From Comamonadaceae bacterium (GTDB lineage Bacteria > Pseudomonadota > Gammaproteobacteria > Burkholderiales > Burkholderiaceae_C), in contig JAECRA010000018.1 of assembly GCA_015999985.1 (NCBI GenBank), positions 1 to 64,000 on the forward strand: a stretch of DNA of 64,000 bases, read 5' to 3'. Of this stretch, positions 33,501 through 44,026 are shown piece by piece. The position numbers and the translations under genes are program-made. The first letter of the stretch is position 1. Each line of letters begins with the position of its first letter. Under the pieces are notes generated by a model. That model was not told the origin of the DNA and searched no databases. It saw only the letters and a program-made list of their open reading frames with translations.

Positions 33501-34529
33501 TCAGTGATATCCAGCATCCGCCAGCACCTTGCCCTTGAACACACTGTAAGACCAGGCGGTGTAGCCCAGAATGAGCGGCAGCAAAAAGACCAGGCCCCAA
33601 AGCGCGAAAGCTTGCGATTCGGGTGGAGATGCCGCATCCCAGATGGTCAGTTGAGGAGGGACTATGAAGGGCCACATGCCCAGCAGCAAACCGGCAAAGC
33701 ACAGCAGAAACAGCAGCAGTGTCCAGAGAAAAGGTTTGGCGTCATGAGACTTTCTGCCCGGGGAGGGCAGGGCGTCTCGCCAAAGCAGGAAAGCCGTGCC
33801 TAGAGTGAGCACTGGCACAGGTGAGAGCCAGAGGAAATTCTCAGCCGAAAACCAGCGCGACATCAGGCGAGAGTCCAGAAACGGCAGGCTGACGCTCACC
33901 AGTCCCATGAAAACCAATACGGCCAGTACCAGCGGCCGCGCCATGCTCCGTGCCCTGCGGTGCAGGTCACCCTCGGTTTTCATGATCAACCAGCCGGCTC
34001 CAAGGAGCGCGTAGCCGAACACCAATGCGGCGCCAGTGAGCATGGAGAAAAGGCCGAACCAGCCAAACGCCCCGCCGGTGTACCGGCCATCGGTCAAGGG
34101 CAAGCCTGTGACCAGCGCGCCCAGAATGATCCCCTGCATGAACGCCGTCACGATGGAGCCCAGACTGAAGGCGGCACCCCAGGCGCGCTTGGCAAACCCC
34201 TGGCCCTTGAAACGGAATTCAAACGCCACGCCACGGAAGATCAAGGCCAGCAGCATCACCAGGACCGGTAAATACAGGGAGGAGAGCACTACAGCGTACG
34301 CTTTAGGGAATGCAGCCAACAGTCCGGCTCCTCCCAGCACCAGCCAGGTTTCGTTGCCATCCCAGATGGGGGCGGCCGTGTTCATCATGTGATCGAGTTG
34401 CGCCTCGTCTTTCGCAAAAGGCGCCAGAATCCCTAAGCCGAGCACGAAGCCGTCCAGCAGTACATACATCAGCACGCCAAAGCCGATGACGCCGAACCAC
34501 ACCACGGGCAACCATTCGCTAGCGGTCAT
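33501..34529 (-). CDS. cydB: Cytochrome bd-type (CioB/CydB) ubiquinol oxidase subunit II
   Basis: A 342-residue membrane protein opening MTASEWLPVVWFGVIGFGVLMYVLLDGFVLGLG, with WDGNETWLVLGGAGL and a series of hydrophobic helices, typical of subunit II. It overlaps cydA by an ATGA, indicating coupled translation. The subunit completes the quinol oxidase in the inner membrane. No cydX-like small gene follows. Confidence 0.92.
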   Translation of the reverse strand: MTASEWLPVVWFGVIGFGVLMYVLLDGFVLGLGILAPFAKDEAQLDHMMNTAAPIWDGNETWLVLGGAGLLAAFPKAYAVVLSSLYLPVLVMLLALIFRGVAFEFRFKGQGFAKRAWGAAFSLGSIVTAFMQGIILGALVTGLPLTDGRYTGGAFGWFGLFSMLTGAALVFGYALLGAGWLIMKTEGDLHRRARSMARPLVLAVLVFMGLVSVSLPFLDSRLMSRWFSAENFLWLSPVPVLTLGTAFLLWRDALPSPGRKSHDAKPFLWTLLLFLLCFAGLLLGMWPFIVPPQLTIWDAASPPESQAFALWGLVFLLPLILGYTAWSYSVFKGKVLADAGYH

Positions 34530-35956
34530 GACGTACCCCTTTCGGCAATGTCGGACTCGTCGGCGGCTGAGAGCGGACGTGCTGGCGTTTTCAGGCCCCC
34601 TTCGGGGTCCGGTGCCTTTTCATGGGGCTGGGGGCCCTTTTTCAACAGGCGGTACAAATACCAGATACCGGCGCCGAAGACGATCGCATAAACACTCGCA
34701 TAGCTCGCTAGTGAAGTGGCCACCTGCGCTGTGGTCAGATTGGGGCTCACAGCTTCTGATGTGCGCATGAGCCCATAAACCACCCAGGGCTGGCGTCCGA
34801 TCTCCGTGACATACCAACCGGACAGCAAGGCAATGAACCCGGCCGGACTGAGTAATCTCCAGGCGTTGAGAAGCAGGGGCGAGCGAAGTAGCCAACCGCG
34901 CCACCAGGCGAAAGCCGACACAGTAACCACCAAGAGCATGAGCATTCCCAACCCCACCATCACCCGAAAAGCATAAAACACTGGGGCGACCGGGGGGCGG
35001 TTTTCTGGCGGCACAGCGCTGAGAGGAGGGATAGTGCCATCCAGGCTGTGGGTCAAAATCAGGCTACCGAGCCTGGGGATGGCAATTTCGTAGTCGTTAC
35101 GGGCCTCGGCTTGTCGGGGAACAGCGAACAAGATCAGCGGTACTCCTTCGCCCGGCGGCCCGTCCTCCCAGTGGCCTTCCATGGCTGCCACCTTCATAGG
35201 TTGGTGTTGGAGCGTATTCAGCCCATGCTGGTCGCCCACCAGCACCTGAAGGGGCACGGCGATCACGCCGAATGCGACCGCCAGCTTGAGCATGCGCGCG
35301 GCCAAATCCGGTTGTGTACCGCGCCGCAGATGCCAGGCACTGACCCCGCCAATGACGAAGCAGGTGGTAATGAAGGCTGCCAGCACCATGTGCGCGAGGC
35401 GGTAGGGCATGGAGGGGTTGAAGATGATCGCCCACCAATCGGCGGGTACGAATATTCCGCCCACCACCTCATGGCCCTGGGGCGTGTGCATCCAACTGAT
35501 GGCAGAGATGATCCAGAAGGTGGAGATCAGGGTGCCGAGGGCCACCATGCAGGTACAGAAAAAGTGCACCAGGGGGGGGACCTTCTTCTGCCCAAACAGC
35601 ATTACGCCCAGAAAACCTGCTTCTAGAAAGAAAGCGGTGAGCACTTCGTAGCTGAGCAATGGCCCTATCACGCTGCCAGCCCGCTCGGACAGCAAGGCCC
35701 AGTTGGTGCCAAACTGAAAGCTCATCACAATGCCGGACACCACGCCCATGCCAAAGGAAATGGCAAACACCTTGACCCAGAACTGGTAAAGATCCATCCA
35801 CGCCTGTTGACGCGTACGCAGCCAACATCCTTCCAGAAACATCAACCAGCTGGCCAGACCAATGGTGAATGCAGGGAAAAGAATGTGGAACGAAATAACG
35901 AATCCGAACTGAATTCGGGATAGAAAAAGGGCGTCCATTCCCCATTCTGATCCCAT
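34526..35956 (-). CDS. cydA: Cytochrome bd-type quinol oxidase subunit I (CioA/CydA)
   Basis: A 476-residue membrane protein carrying the hemes. Visible are SRIQFGFVISFHILFPAF with His24, E104 in SYEVLTAFFLE, H189 in PYRLAHM and GWYVTEIGRQPWVVYG. The short Q-loop and the YGLMRTSEAVSP end match the cyanide-insensitive CioA subgroup rather than the long E. coli CydA. It oxidises quinol and reduces oxygen to water without pumping protons. The start at 35956 has AGGAG 10 bases upstream; an inner ATG at 35938 also exists. It is divergent from the isocitrate dehydrogenase gene. Confidence 0.93.
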   Translation of the reverse strand: MGSEWGMDALFLSRIQFGFVISFHILFPAFTIGLASWLMFLEGCWLRTRQQAWMDLYQFWVKVFAISFGMGVVSGIVMSFQFGTNWALLSERAGSVIGPLLSYEVLTAFFLEAGFLGVMLFGQKKVPPLVHFFCTCMVALGTLISTFWIISAISWMHTPQGHEVVGGIFVPADWWAIIFNPSMPYRLAHMVLAAFITTCFVIGGVSAWHLRRGTQPDLAARMLKLAVAFGVIAVPLQVLVGDQHGLNTLQHQPMKVAAMEGHWEDGPPGEGVPLILFAVPRQAEARNDYEIAIPRLGSLILTHSLDGTIPPLSAVPPENRPPVAPVFYAFRVMVGLGMLMLLVVTVSAFAWWRGWLLRSPLLLNAWRLLSPAGFIALLSGWYVTEIGRQPWVVYGLMRTSEAVSPNLTTAQVATSLASYASVYAIVFGAGIWYLYRLLKKGPQPHEKAPDPEGGLKTPARPLSAADESDIAERGTS

Positions 35957-36174
35957 TCACCGTTATCTCCTATATGACAATTTGTCGACGTCGGCGTGGG
36001 CCAGCCGGGCGCACTTCATGACATTAGGCAAGGCTCGTGTAATCAGGGTATGGGATGATCAGAAACTAGCGCCGCCGCGTTTTGTCAAAATACGCAGCGC
36101 GACTGATGCTCCCTGTACCGCCTTTGCCGGCAGTCCAGGCGTGGCAAGCAGAACCAGATTACCGGAGAAAACAC

Positions 36175-38412
<2,238 letters not shown>

Positions 38413-38437
38413 GTTTTTTACGGCTCTTTCCATCAGG

Positions 38438-38479
38438 AGACGTCAGGGAGAGTTCGCGCTTTCCCTGGCGTCTTTTTTT
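38438..38479 (+). terminator. Terminator of the monomeric isocitrate dehydrogenase gene
   Basis: A 12-bp near-perfect stem (AGACGTCAGGGA with TCCCTGGCGTCT) and a 12-base loop followed by TTTTTT. It lies 25 bases past the stop codon and 20 bases before the next gene. Confidence 0.88.
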
Positions 38480-38498
38480 ATTTTCCACAGGAAGCCCC

Positions 38499-38798
38499 AT
38501 GAGTACCGATCTACCTCCTGTCATTTTGAATGAGGCCCAAAACCGCTTCGAAGTGATCGTGGAAGGCTATACCGCCTACGAAGTTTTCGAGCGTTTTCCT
38601 GGAGGCATTGCCTATTTGCACACCGTCGTTCCCAAGGAATTGGGTGGCCGTGGAGTGGGCAGCGCGCTGGTCAAGCACATCCTCGATTACGCGGTAAGCC
38701 AGAATCTGAAGGTTCGGCCAGATTGCTCGTTCGTGAAGGCCTACATCGACAAACACCCTGAATACCAGGCCATTTCCCTGGCCCACAGCGCAAGGTAA
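38499..38798 (+). CDS. Small GNAT-like N-acetyltransferase (YjdJ type)
   Basis: A 99-residue single-domain acetyltransferase-like protein. The acetyl-CoA loop reads LGGRGVGSALVKHIL, with the RxVGSA pattern, and the C-terminal CSFVKAYIDKHPEY is typical of the YjdJ/GtlC1 group. It probably binds acetyl-CoA; the acceptor is unknown. It lies between icd and the pirin gene, the latter starting 5 bp after its stop, so the two are probably co-transcribed. Confidence 0.85.
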   Translation: MSTDLPPVILNEAQNRFEVIVEGYTAYEVFERFPGGIAYLHTVVPKELGGRGVGSALVKHILDYAVSQNLKVRPDCSFVKAYIDKHPEYQAISLAHSAR

Positions 38799-38803
38799 GA
38801 ACC

Positions 38804-39715
38804 ATGACTTCATTTGCACCTGCCCAACGTTACACCAGCCGTATCTCCGTCGTTGGTGAAGACACACCGGTCGCTCGGGCGCTGCCTTACCGTGAGCGGC
38901 GTACCGTGGGAGCATGGTGCTTCCTCGACCACGCCGGCCCGCAGCAGTTCGCGGCGGGCAAAGGCATGCACGTGGGCGCTCACCCGCACATCGGCTTGCA
39001 AACCTTTACGTGGTTGATCGAAGGTGAGGTGGTGCACCGCGACTCGCTAGGCAATGAACAGGTCATTCGTCCCGGCCAAGTCAACCTGATGACTGCGGGC
39101 AGGGGCATCTCACACACCGAAGACTCCCTTCACGATGGCACCCGGCTGCACGCTGCGCAGCTGTGGATCGCGCTGCCCAAGGGTGAACACGAACGCGAAC
39201 CGGCGTTTGAAAACTATCCTGATCTGCCCGCTCTTGATGTGGGCGGTTTTCGTGCCACTGTTTTAGCGGGCACTGCTTGGGGGCAGACGTCGCCGGCCAC
39301 CATTCATACCCCGCTGGTAGGTATCGATATGGCCGCCAATGGGGTGGCGAAGACCGAAGTGCCCTTGCGGTCTGATTTCGAATATGCGGCCATGGCTCTG
39401 CGCGGCACGCTCTCCGTGGGGGGCGAACCGATAAAGCCTGGTGAGTGGCTGTACTTTGCTCCCGGCCGCTCTTCACTGGAGGTGGCTTGTGACGCTGAGT
39501 CGCAACTATTGCTGCTGGGAGGTGTGCCTTTTGGCGAAGACATCATTCTGTGGTGGAATTTCGTGGCGCGAACTCAAGCTGAGCTGGAGCAGGCGCTGGC
39601 TGACTGGAATGCGCATCCAAACACTGGTGGCCGCTTTGGCCGCGTGCGAGAGGGATCCCAGTCTGCGCCCTTGAATGCGCCCAGTCTGGATGGGGTTCAA
39701 CTCAAGGCCGGGTAA
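38804..39715 (+). CDS. Pirin family protein
   Basis: A 303-residue bicupin. The metal ligands are visible as H60 and H62 in HPHIGLQTFTW and H104/E106 in GISHTE. Pirins bind iron and some have quercetinase-like dioxygenase activity or regulate partner enzymes. The ORF is complete with pirin-N and pirin-C parts. It lies 5 bp after the GNAT gene. Confidence 0.9.
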   Translation: MTSFAPAQRYTSRISVVGEDTPVARALPYRERRTVGAWCFLDHAGPQQFAAGKGMHVGAHPHIGLQTFTWLIEGEVVHRDSLGNEQVIRPGQVNLMTAGRGISHTEDSLHDGTRLHAAQLWIALPKGEHEREPAFENYPDLPALDVGGFRATVLAGTAWGQTSPATIHTPLVGIDMAANGVAKTEVPLRSDFEYAAMALRGTLSVGGEPIKPGEWLYFAPGRSSLEVACDAESQLLLLGGVPFGEDIILWWNFVARTQAELEQALADWNAHPNTGGRFGRVREGSQSAPLNAPSLDGVQLKAG

Positions 39716-39755
39716 GGTCTTCACCCGCTAGGGAACAGGTTCTGAGAGGCGTGCC

Positions 39756-40502
39756 TCAGCTGAATGGCCGCCAGGCCAACTCTATTCCCAGCAAGATCAA
39801 AAATGCCAAGAAGCATTGCTTGAAGCGCCTGGGGCTGATCCGGGCGCGGACTTTTTGCCCTGCCCACATGCCTAGCAGTGCTGGAATGATGGCGAGGCCC
39901 GAAAGTCCCCATTGATCCAGCCGAAATGCGCCATGCGCCATGAGCCCCAATGCCAGTGCGACGGTGGAAATAGTGAAGGACAGGCCTAAAGCTTGCACCA
40001 ACTCGTCCTTGTCCAGGCCCAGGGACTGCAGGTAGGGCACGGCCGGCATGACAAACACGCCGGTAGCGCCCGTGATCATTCCGGTTACAAGACCAACGAC
40101 GGGCGATAGCCAGGACTCCATGCGCCCTGGAACGGAGAAGTCTGGAGAGATCAGCGCGTAGCCCGCATAGGCTATGAGCATGATGCCCAGCGCCGTCCTC
40201 GACAAGGAAGGGTCGACCCGAACCAGTAGCGCCGCGCCGCCAACAGTGCCCAGCACAATGCAAAGCATCATCGGCCACAGGCGCCGCAACAATCTTCCTT
40301 TCGCGGGTCCTGCCAGAAGCTGCCAGACGTTGGTAACGAACGAGGGCATCACCAGCATGGCTGCTGCTGCCGCCGGCGGCATGGCCGTACCTAGCAAGCC
40401 CATGGCAATGGTGGGCAACCCCATGCCGGTCACGCCTTTTACCAACCCAGCGGCCAGGAAGGTGAGAATAAAAAGCGTCAGGGGCATGGAAAATTCACTC
40501 AT
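39756..40502 (-). CDS. TauE/SafE family sulfite/anion exporter
   Basis: A 248-residue membrane protein with about eight hydrophobic helices, starting MSEFSMPLTLFILTFLAAGLVKGVTGMGLPTIAMGLL. It contains GMITGATGVFVMPAVPYLQSLG, the family's repeated motif. The ATG at 40502 is preferred over one at 40535; ATG 40487 is also possible. The family moves sulfite, sulfoacetate and other organic acids. It is divergent from a LysR regulator 114 bp away, so it is probably controlled by it. Confidence 0.88.
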   Translation of the reverse strand: MSEFSMPLTLFILTFLAAGLVKGVTGMGLPTIAMGLLGTAMPPAAAAAMLVMPSFVTNVWQLLAGPAKGRLLRRLWPMMLCIVLGTVGGAALLVRVDPSLSRTALGIMLIAYAGYALISPDFSVPGRMESWLSPVVGLVTGMITGATGVFVMPAVPYLQSLGLDKDELVQALGLSFTISTVALALGLMAHGAFRLDQWGLSGLAIIPALLGMWAGQKVRARISPRRFKQCFLAFLILLGIELAWRPFS

Positions 40503-40556
40503 GCCTGCATTGGAACCGTACCAGTGCTCTCGCACAATGCGGTATTTTTGCTCTAT

Positions 40557-40575
40557 CCTTCGGTTTGTCCGAAGG
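40557..40575. promoter_or_regulatory. Inverted repeat, candidate LysR box in the TauE-LysR spacer
   Basis: CCTTCGG-TTTGT-CCGAAGG is a perfect 7-bp dyad that contains a T-N11-A core (T at 40560, A at 40572), the pattern known for LysR-type regulators. It lies between the divergent exporter and regulator genes. Confidence 0.6.
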
Positions 40576-40616
40576 CTTGGTTCAGGATCTCAGGCCAGCA
40601 AATGGGCGGTCAAACG

Positions 40617-41516
40617 ATGCGATTGGATATTTCAGACCTCACGCTATTTTTGTGTGTCGTGGATGCGGGCAGCATTACCCAGGGGGCTGAGCGCGCCAAC
40701 CTGGCGCTGGCTTCCGCTAGCGAGCGACTGCGCAACATTGAAGCAGATGCAGGCGTTCGTTTGCTGGAGCGGCGCGCGCGCGGGGTGGCCGCCACCGAGG
40801 CCGGAGAAACGCTGGCACATCATGCGCGGATGATCTTGCGTCAGCAGGCTGTTCTCAAGGACGAGTTGCGGGATTTTGCTGCTGGCGCGCGCGGAACGCT
40901 TCATCTTTATGCCAATACTGGTGCACTGACGGGGCTGATACCAAAGCAACTCGCGCCATGGCTAGCCGAGAGGCCACGCTTGCATGTCGATCTCAAAGAG
41001 CGTACCAGCGAGGAAATTGTCCGGCTCATCACCGCTGGATTGGCAGAAGCAGGCATCGTTTCAGACGCAGTGCAGCCTGGCGCTCTGGACGCTGGCTTGG
41101 TATTGCATCCGGTGGCAAGTGACCACCTGGTGCTGATCGTAGCTGCGGAGCATCGCCTCGCGGCGCATCGGGCAGTTTCTCTTGCGGATGTTCTGAACGA
41201 GCCCTTCGTCGGCCTTGCGCAAGGAAGCGCGCTACAGGAGCATATCGATGAGAAGGCGAGGGCACTGGGAGGACTACTGACGCTGCGCGTTCGTATGAAG
41301 ACATTCGAGGGGATGTGCGAAATGGTGGCGCACGGTATCGGCGTGGCCATTGTTCCTCAAAACATTGCGAGCCGATACAAGCGAAGCCTGGGCTATCGAA
41401 CCGTGACCCTCACCGACGACTGGGCTCGCCGGCAGCTCTGCATATGCTTTCGCGACTGGCAAGCCTTACCAGCCATCATGCGGAGCTTGTTACTGCACTT
41501 GGGCGCGCCTGGCTAA
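40617..41516 (+). CDS. LysR family transcriptional regulator
   Basis: A 299-residue LysR regulator. The winged HTH spans about 1-60 (LDISDLTLFLCVVDAGSITQGAERANLALASASERLRNIEAD). The effector domain follows from about 90. The ATG at 40617 is chosen at the natural start of the HTH; the longer form from 40524 would reach into the divergent promoter. It likely controls the TauE/SafE exporter and itself through the dyad at 40557-40575. Confidence 0.9.
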   Translation: MRLDISDLTLFLCVVDAGSITQGAERANLALASASERLRNIEADAGVRLLERRARGVAATEAGETLAHHARMILRQQAVLKDELRDFAAGARGTLHLYANTGALTGLIPKQLAPWLAERPRLHVDLKERTSEEIVRLITAGLAEAGIVSDAVQPGALDAGLVLHPVASDHLVLIVAAEHRLAAHRAVSLADVLNEPFVGLAQGSALQEHIDEKARALGGLLTLRVRMKTFEGMCEMVAHGIGVAIVPQNIASRYKRSLGYRTVTLTDDWARRQLCICFRDWQALPAIMRSLLLHLGAPG

Positions 41517-41531
41517 GGCAAGGACGTTTTT

Positions 41532-41571
41532 CCCTCTCCCGCTGCGGGAGAGGGCAGGGTGAGGGCAAGCG
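41532..41571. repeat. CCCTCTCCC/GGGAGAGGG dispersed palindrome
   Basis: CCCTCTCCCGC-T-GCGGGAGAGGG is an 11-bp perfect palindrome followed by CAGGGTGAGGGCAAGCG. The core recurs at 32996-33016 and, more widely spaced, at 17209-17246. It starts 16 bases after the LysR stop and could help end that transcript. Confidence 0.65.
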
Positions 41572-41709
41572 TCCGTTGATTGAAAAACAGCAGTTGTGAC
41601 TAGTCTCTGCTCTTGGATTTAGAAGCACGCATAAGCGCCATGCATGCGATATTGCCAAGAGACCGTGCGGGCTATGCCCCTCATCCCAACTTCATGGACT
41701 AGACTTAGA

Positions 41710-42183
41710 TCAGCGCTTTACCTCAAACACCGGCCCGCGCAGCTTGGCACCCGCACGCACATGCCGCTGTTCAAACCACCCCTTGTTCATCTCCAGCACA
41801 TAGCGCACTGGTTTGACTGAGCAATGGCTTGCTTCATCCAGCGGCTTCATATCAACCAGGTTGGCAATCGTGCCATCGTCCAGGATGAAAGCGGCAGTGA
41901 GCGGTATCAGCGTATTTCTCATCCAGAAGCATTGAACTGCTGGCTCCTCGAAAATGAACAACATGCCTTCGTGCTGAGGCATTTCGCGGCGGTGCATGAG
42001 GCCGATCTGCCTCTGTTGCGGTGCGGCGGCGACTTGGGCATCTATTCTCAGCATGCCCGCGGAAATCGTGGTGCGCGGAAGATCAAGCTGGGGCGATCCC
42101 ACAGGCTCGCGTTGTGCAAGTGCGGGAACGGTCGACATCAACGCGGCGAAGCCGAGCAACAGGCTGCGAATGAAAGTGATCAT
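41710..42183 (-). CDS. Secreted DUF192 family protein
   Basis: A 157-residue protein with a signal peptide (MITFIRSLLLGFAALMSTVPALAQ, cleavage near 24). The DUF192 domain follows: VAAAPQQRQIGLMHRREMPQHEGMLFIFEEPAVQCFWMRNTLIPL is the hallmark block, and VLEMNKGWFEQRHVRAGAKL comes near the end. The family is small, periplasmic or secreted, and of unknown function. It stands alone in the window, convergent with LysR. Confidence 0.9.
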   Translation of the reverse strand: MITFIRSLLLGFAALMSTVPALAQREPVGSPQLDLPRTTISAGMLRIDAQVAAAPQQRQIGLMHRREMPQHEGMLFIFEEPAVQCFWMRNTLIPLTAAFILDDGTIANLVDMKPLDEASHCSVKPVRYVLEMNKGWFEQRHVRAGAKLRGPVFEVKR

Positions 42184-42259
42184 ATGGGGCAGTTCGAAGG
42201 TCAGAAGCCTTTCGGCTCATTCACAAGGTTTGGGGCGGATGGTAATGCTTTGTGACTTC

Positions 42260-42452
42260 GGAGGTTGTCGGACCTGGAAATCGCCGGCTGCAAATGGGCC
42301 GCAGCGGTCCATTTTTCACCGGTTGGCCGGCCCCCGGTTTTTTGGCCCATAGCTTGGCTATGGGCCTGCACATCCAAGGGGCGGCCACCCGCCGAAAACT
42401 GTCCTCGCTGGAGCTAATTCTCGCAATCGGCGCTCCAAGTCCGACAACCTCC
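42260..42452. repeat. 193-bp structured element with terminal inverted repeats
   Basis: Ends are a perfect 14-bp inverted repeat: GGAGGTTGTCGGAC at 42260-42273 and GTCCGACAACCTCC at 42439-42452. Inside, TTTTTT precedes a 10-bp hairpin GGCCCATAGC-TTG-GCTATGGGCC (42344-42366), then TGCA. The same core occurs in the element at 50489-50655. It occupies most of the 412-base spacer between DUF192 and icd; no gene is supported there. Confidence 0.75.
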
Positions 42453-42595
42453 TGGGGCGGCTAAAATCAATTTTTCCTCAGCAGGTCTTGCTCACCACGG
42501 GTTCACAAATCTATCCCAGGATAGGTTCGCAACATGCCCCAGGAGCAGGGGCTTGCCCCCAGTGACCCATTGTCAGTATTGCGGAGACGACAAGC

Positions 42596-43849
42596 ATGTA
42601 TCAGCACATCAAAGTGCCCCAGGACGGCCAGAAAATCACGGTCAATCAGGATTTCTCGCTCAACGTTCCAGATCATCCCATCATTCCCTTCATTGAGGGA
42701 GATGGTACCGGCGCGGACATTACGCCTGTGATGATCAAAGTCGTGGATGCTGCAGTGGAAAAAGCCTATGAGGGGCGTCGCAAGATTCACTGGATGGAAG
42801 TCTACGCTGGCGAAAAGTCCACACGCGTTTATGGTCCTGATGAATGGTTGCCTCAGGAAACGCTGCACGCGGTGCGCGATTACGTTGTTTCCATCAAAGG
42901 GCCCTTGACTACCCCAGTGGGCGGCGGTATTCGTTCACTGAATGTGGCGCTGCGCCAGGAGCTTGACCTCTACGTCTGCTTGCGCCCCGTGCAGTACTTT
43001 GAAGGCGTGCCGTCACCGGTCAAGGAGCCGCAGAAGGTCAACATGGTGATCTTCCGTGAGAACTCCGAAGACATCTATGCGGGGATTGAGTACGAAGCAA
43101 AAAGCCCGAAGGCGATCAAACTGATCGAATTTCTCACCAAGGAAATGGGTGTCACCAAGATTCGCTTTCCCGAGACTTCGGGCATCGGCATCAAACCGGT
43201 TTCCATTGAGGGCACTGAACGCCTGATGCGCAAGGCGATTCAGTACGCCATCGACAATGACAAGCCCAGCGTGACCATAGTGCACAAGGGCAACATCATG
43301 AAATACACCGAAGGCGGTTTCCGTGATTGGGCTTATGCGCTGGCCCAAAAAGAGTTTGGCGCCGCGCCGATCGACGGCGGACCCTGGTGCAAATTCAAAA
43401 ATCCCAAGACTGGCACGGACATTGTCATCAAAGACGCAATTGCCGACGCCTTCCTGCAGCAAATCCTGCTGCGCCCCGTGGAATACAGCGTCATTGCGAC
43501 CCTGAACCTCAACGGCGACTACATTTCCGACGCTTTGGCTGCCCAGGTGGGTGGTATAGGCATCGCCCCCGGCGCCAACATGAGCGACAGTGTGGCGTGC
43601 TTTGAGGCCACACACGGCACCGCGCCCAAGTATGCAGGCAAAGACTATGTGAACCCTGGCTCCGAGATCCTCTCAGCCGAGATGATGCTGCGCCACATGG
43701 GCTGGACAGAAGCGGCTGACTTGATCATTGCCAGCATGGAGCGCGCCATCGAAAGCAAGCACGTGACATACGACTTCGCACGGCTGATGGACGGGGCGAC
43801 TCAGGTCAGTTGTTCCGGTTTTGGGCAGGTCATGATTAACCACATGTGA
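42596..43849 (+). CDS. icd: NADP-dependent isocitrate dehydrogenase, dimeric type
   Basis: A 417-residue enzyme of the Icd family. The segment [17 protein letters not shown] with Ser114 matches the substrate and phosphorylation site Ser113 of E. coli Icd. [15 protein letters not shown] and [28 protein letters not shown] are conserved catalytic and metal-binding parts. It gives 2-oxoglutarate and NADPH in the TCA cycle. A strong terminator follows. It is unrelated in sequence to the monomeric enzyme at 36175. Confidence 0.96.
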   Translation: MYQHIKVPQDGQKITVNQDFSLNVPDHPIIPFIEGDGTGADITPVMIKVVDAAVEKAYEGRRKIHWMEVYAGEKSTRVYGPDEWLPQETLHAVRDYVVSIKGPLTTPVGGGIRSLNVALRQELDLYVCLRPVQYFEGVPSPVKEPQKVNMVIFRENSEDIYAGIEYEAKSPKAIKLIEFLTKEMGVTKIRFPETSGIGIKPVSIEGTERLMRKAIQYAIDNDKPSVTIVHKGNIMKYTEGGFRDWAYALAQKEFGAAPIDGGPWCKFKNPKTGTDIVIKDAIADAFLQQILLRPVEYSVIATLNLNGDYISDALAAQVGGIGIAPGANMSDSVACFEATHGTAPKYAGKDYVNPGSEILSAEMMLRHMGWTEAADLIIASMERAIESKHVTYDFARLMDGATQVSCSGFGQVMINHM

Positions 43850-43901
43850 TCTTCATGGATGCTTCAAGAGCGTCCTGAAGATGGGCTGAAGCCCAAAAAA
43901 A

Positions 43902-43929
43902 ATGCCACCTCAATTGGTGGCATTTTTTT
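43902..43929 (+). terminator. Terminator of icd
   Basis: An 8-bp stem ATGCCACC/GGTGGCAT with loop TCAATT and flanking A- and T-runs (TTTTTT), about 50 bases after the icd stop. Confidence 0.9.
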
Positions 43930-44026
43930 GTCTGTGACAGCCTGTGCTTCACCGAGCGCTTGTCTGCGCTCAATCCGCACATGCCGGAATAGTCGAGGCT
44001 CAGCCTGCTGTCCAGGCGCTTTCAAC

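Noticed and set aside
33102-33803. A 233-codon open frame on the plus strand running into cydB
   Set aside because: It begins in repetitive intergenic sequence and continues antisense to cydB; the peptide matches a familiar spurious type.
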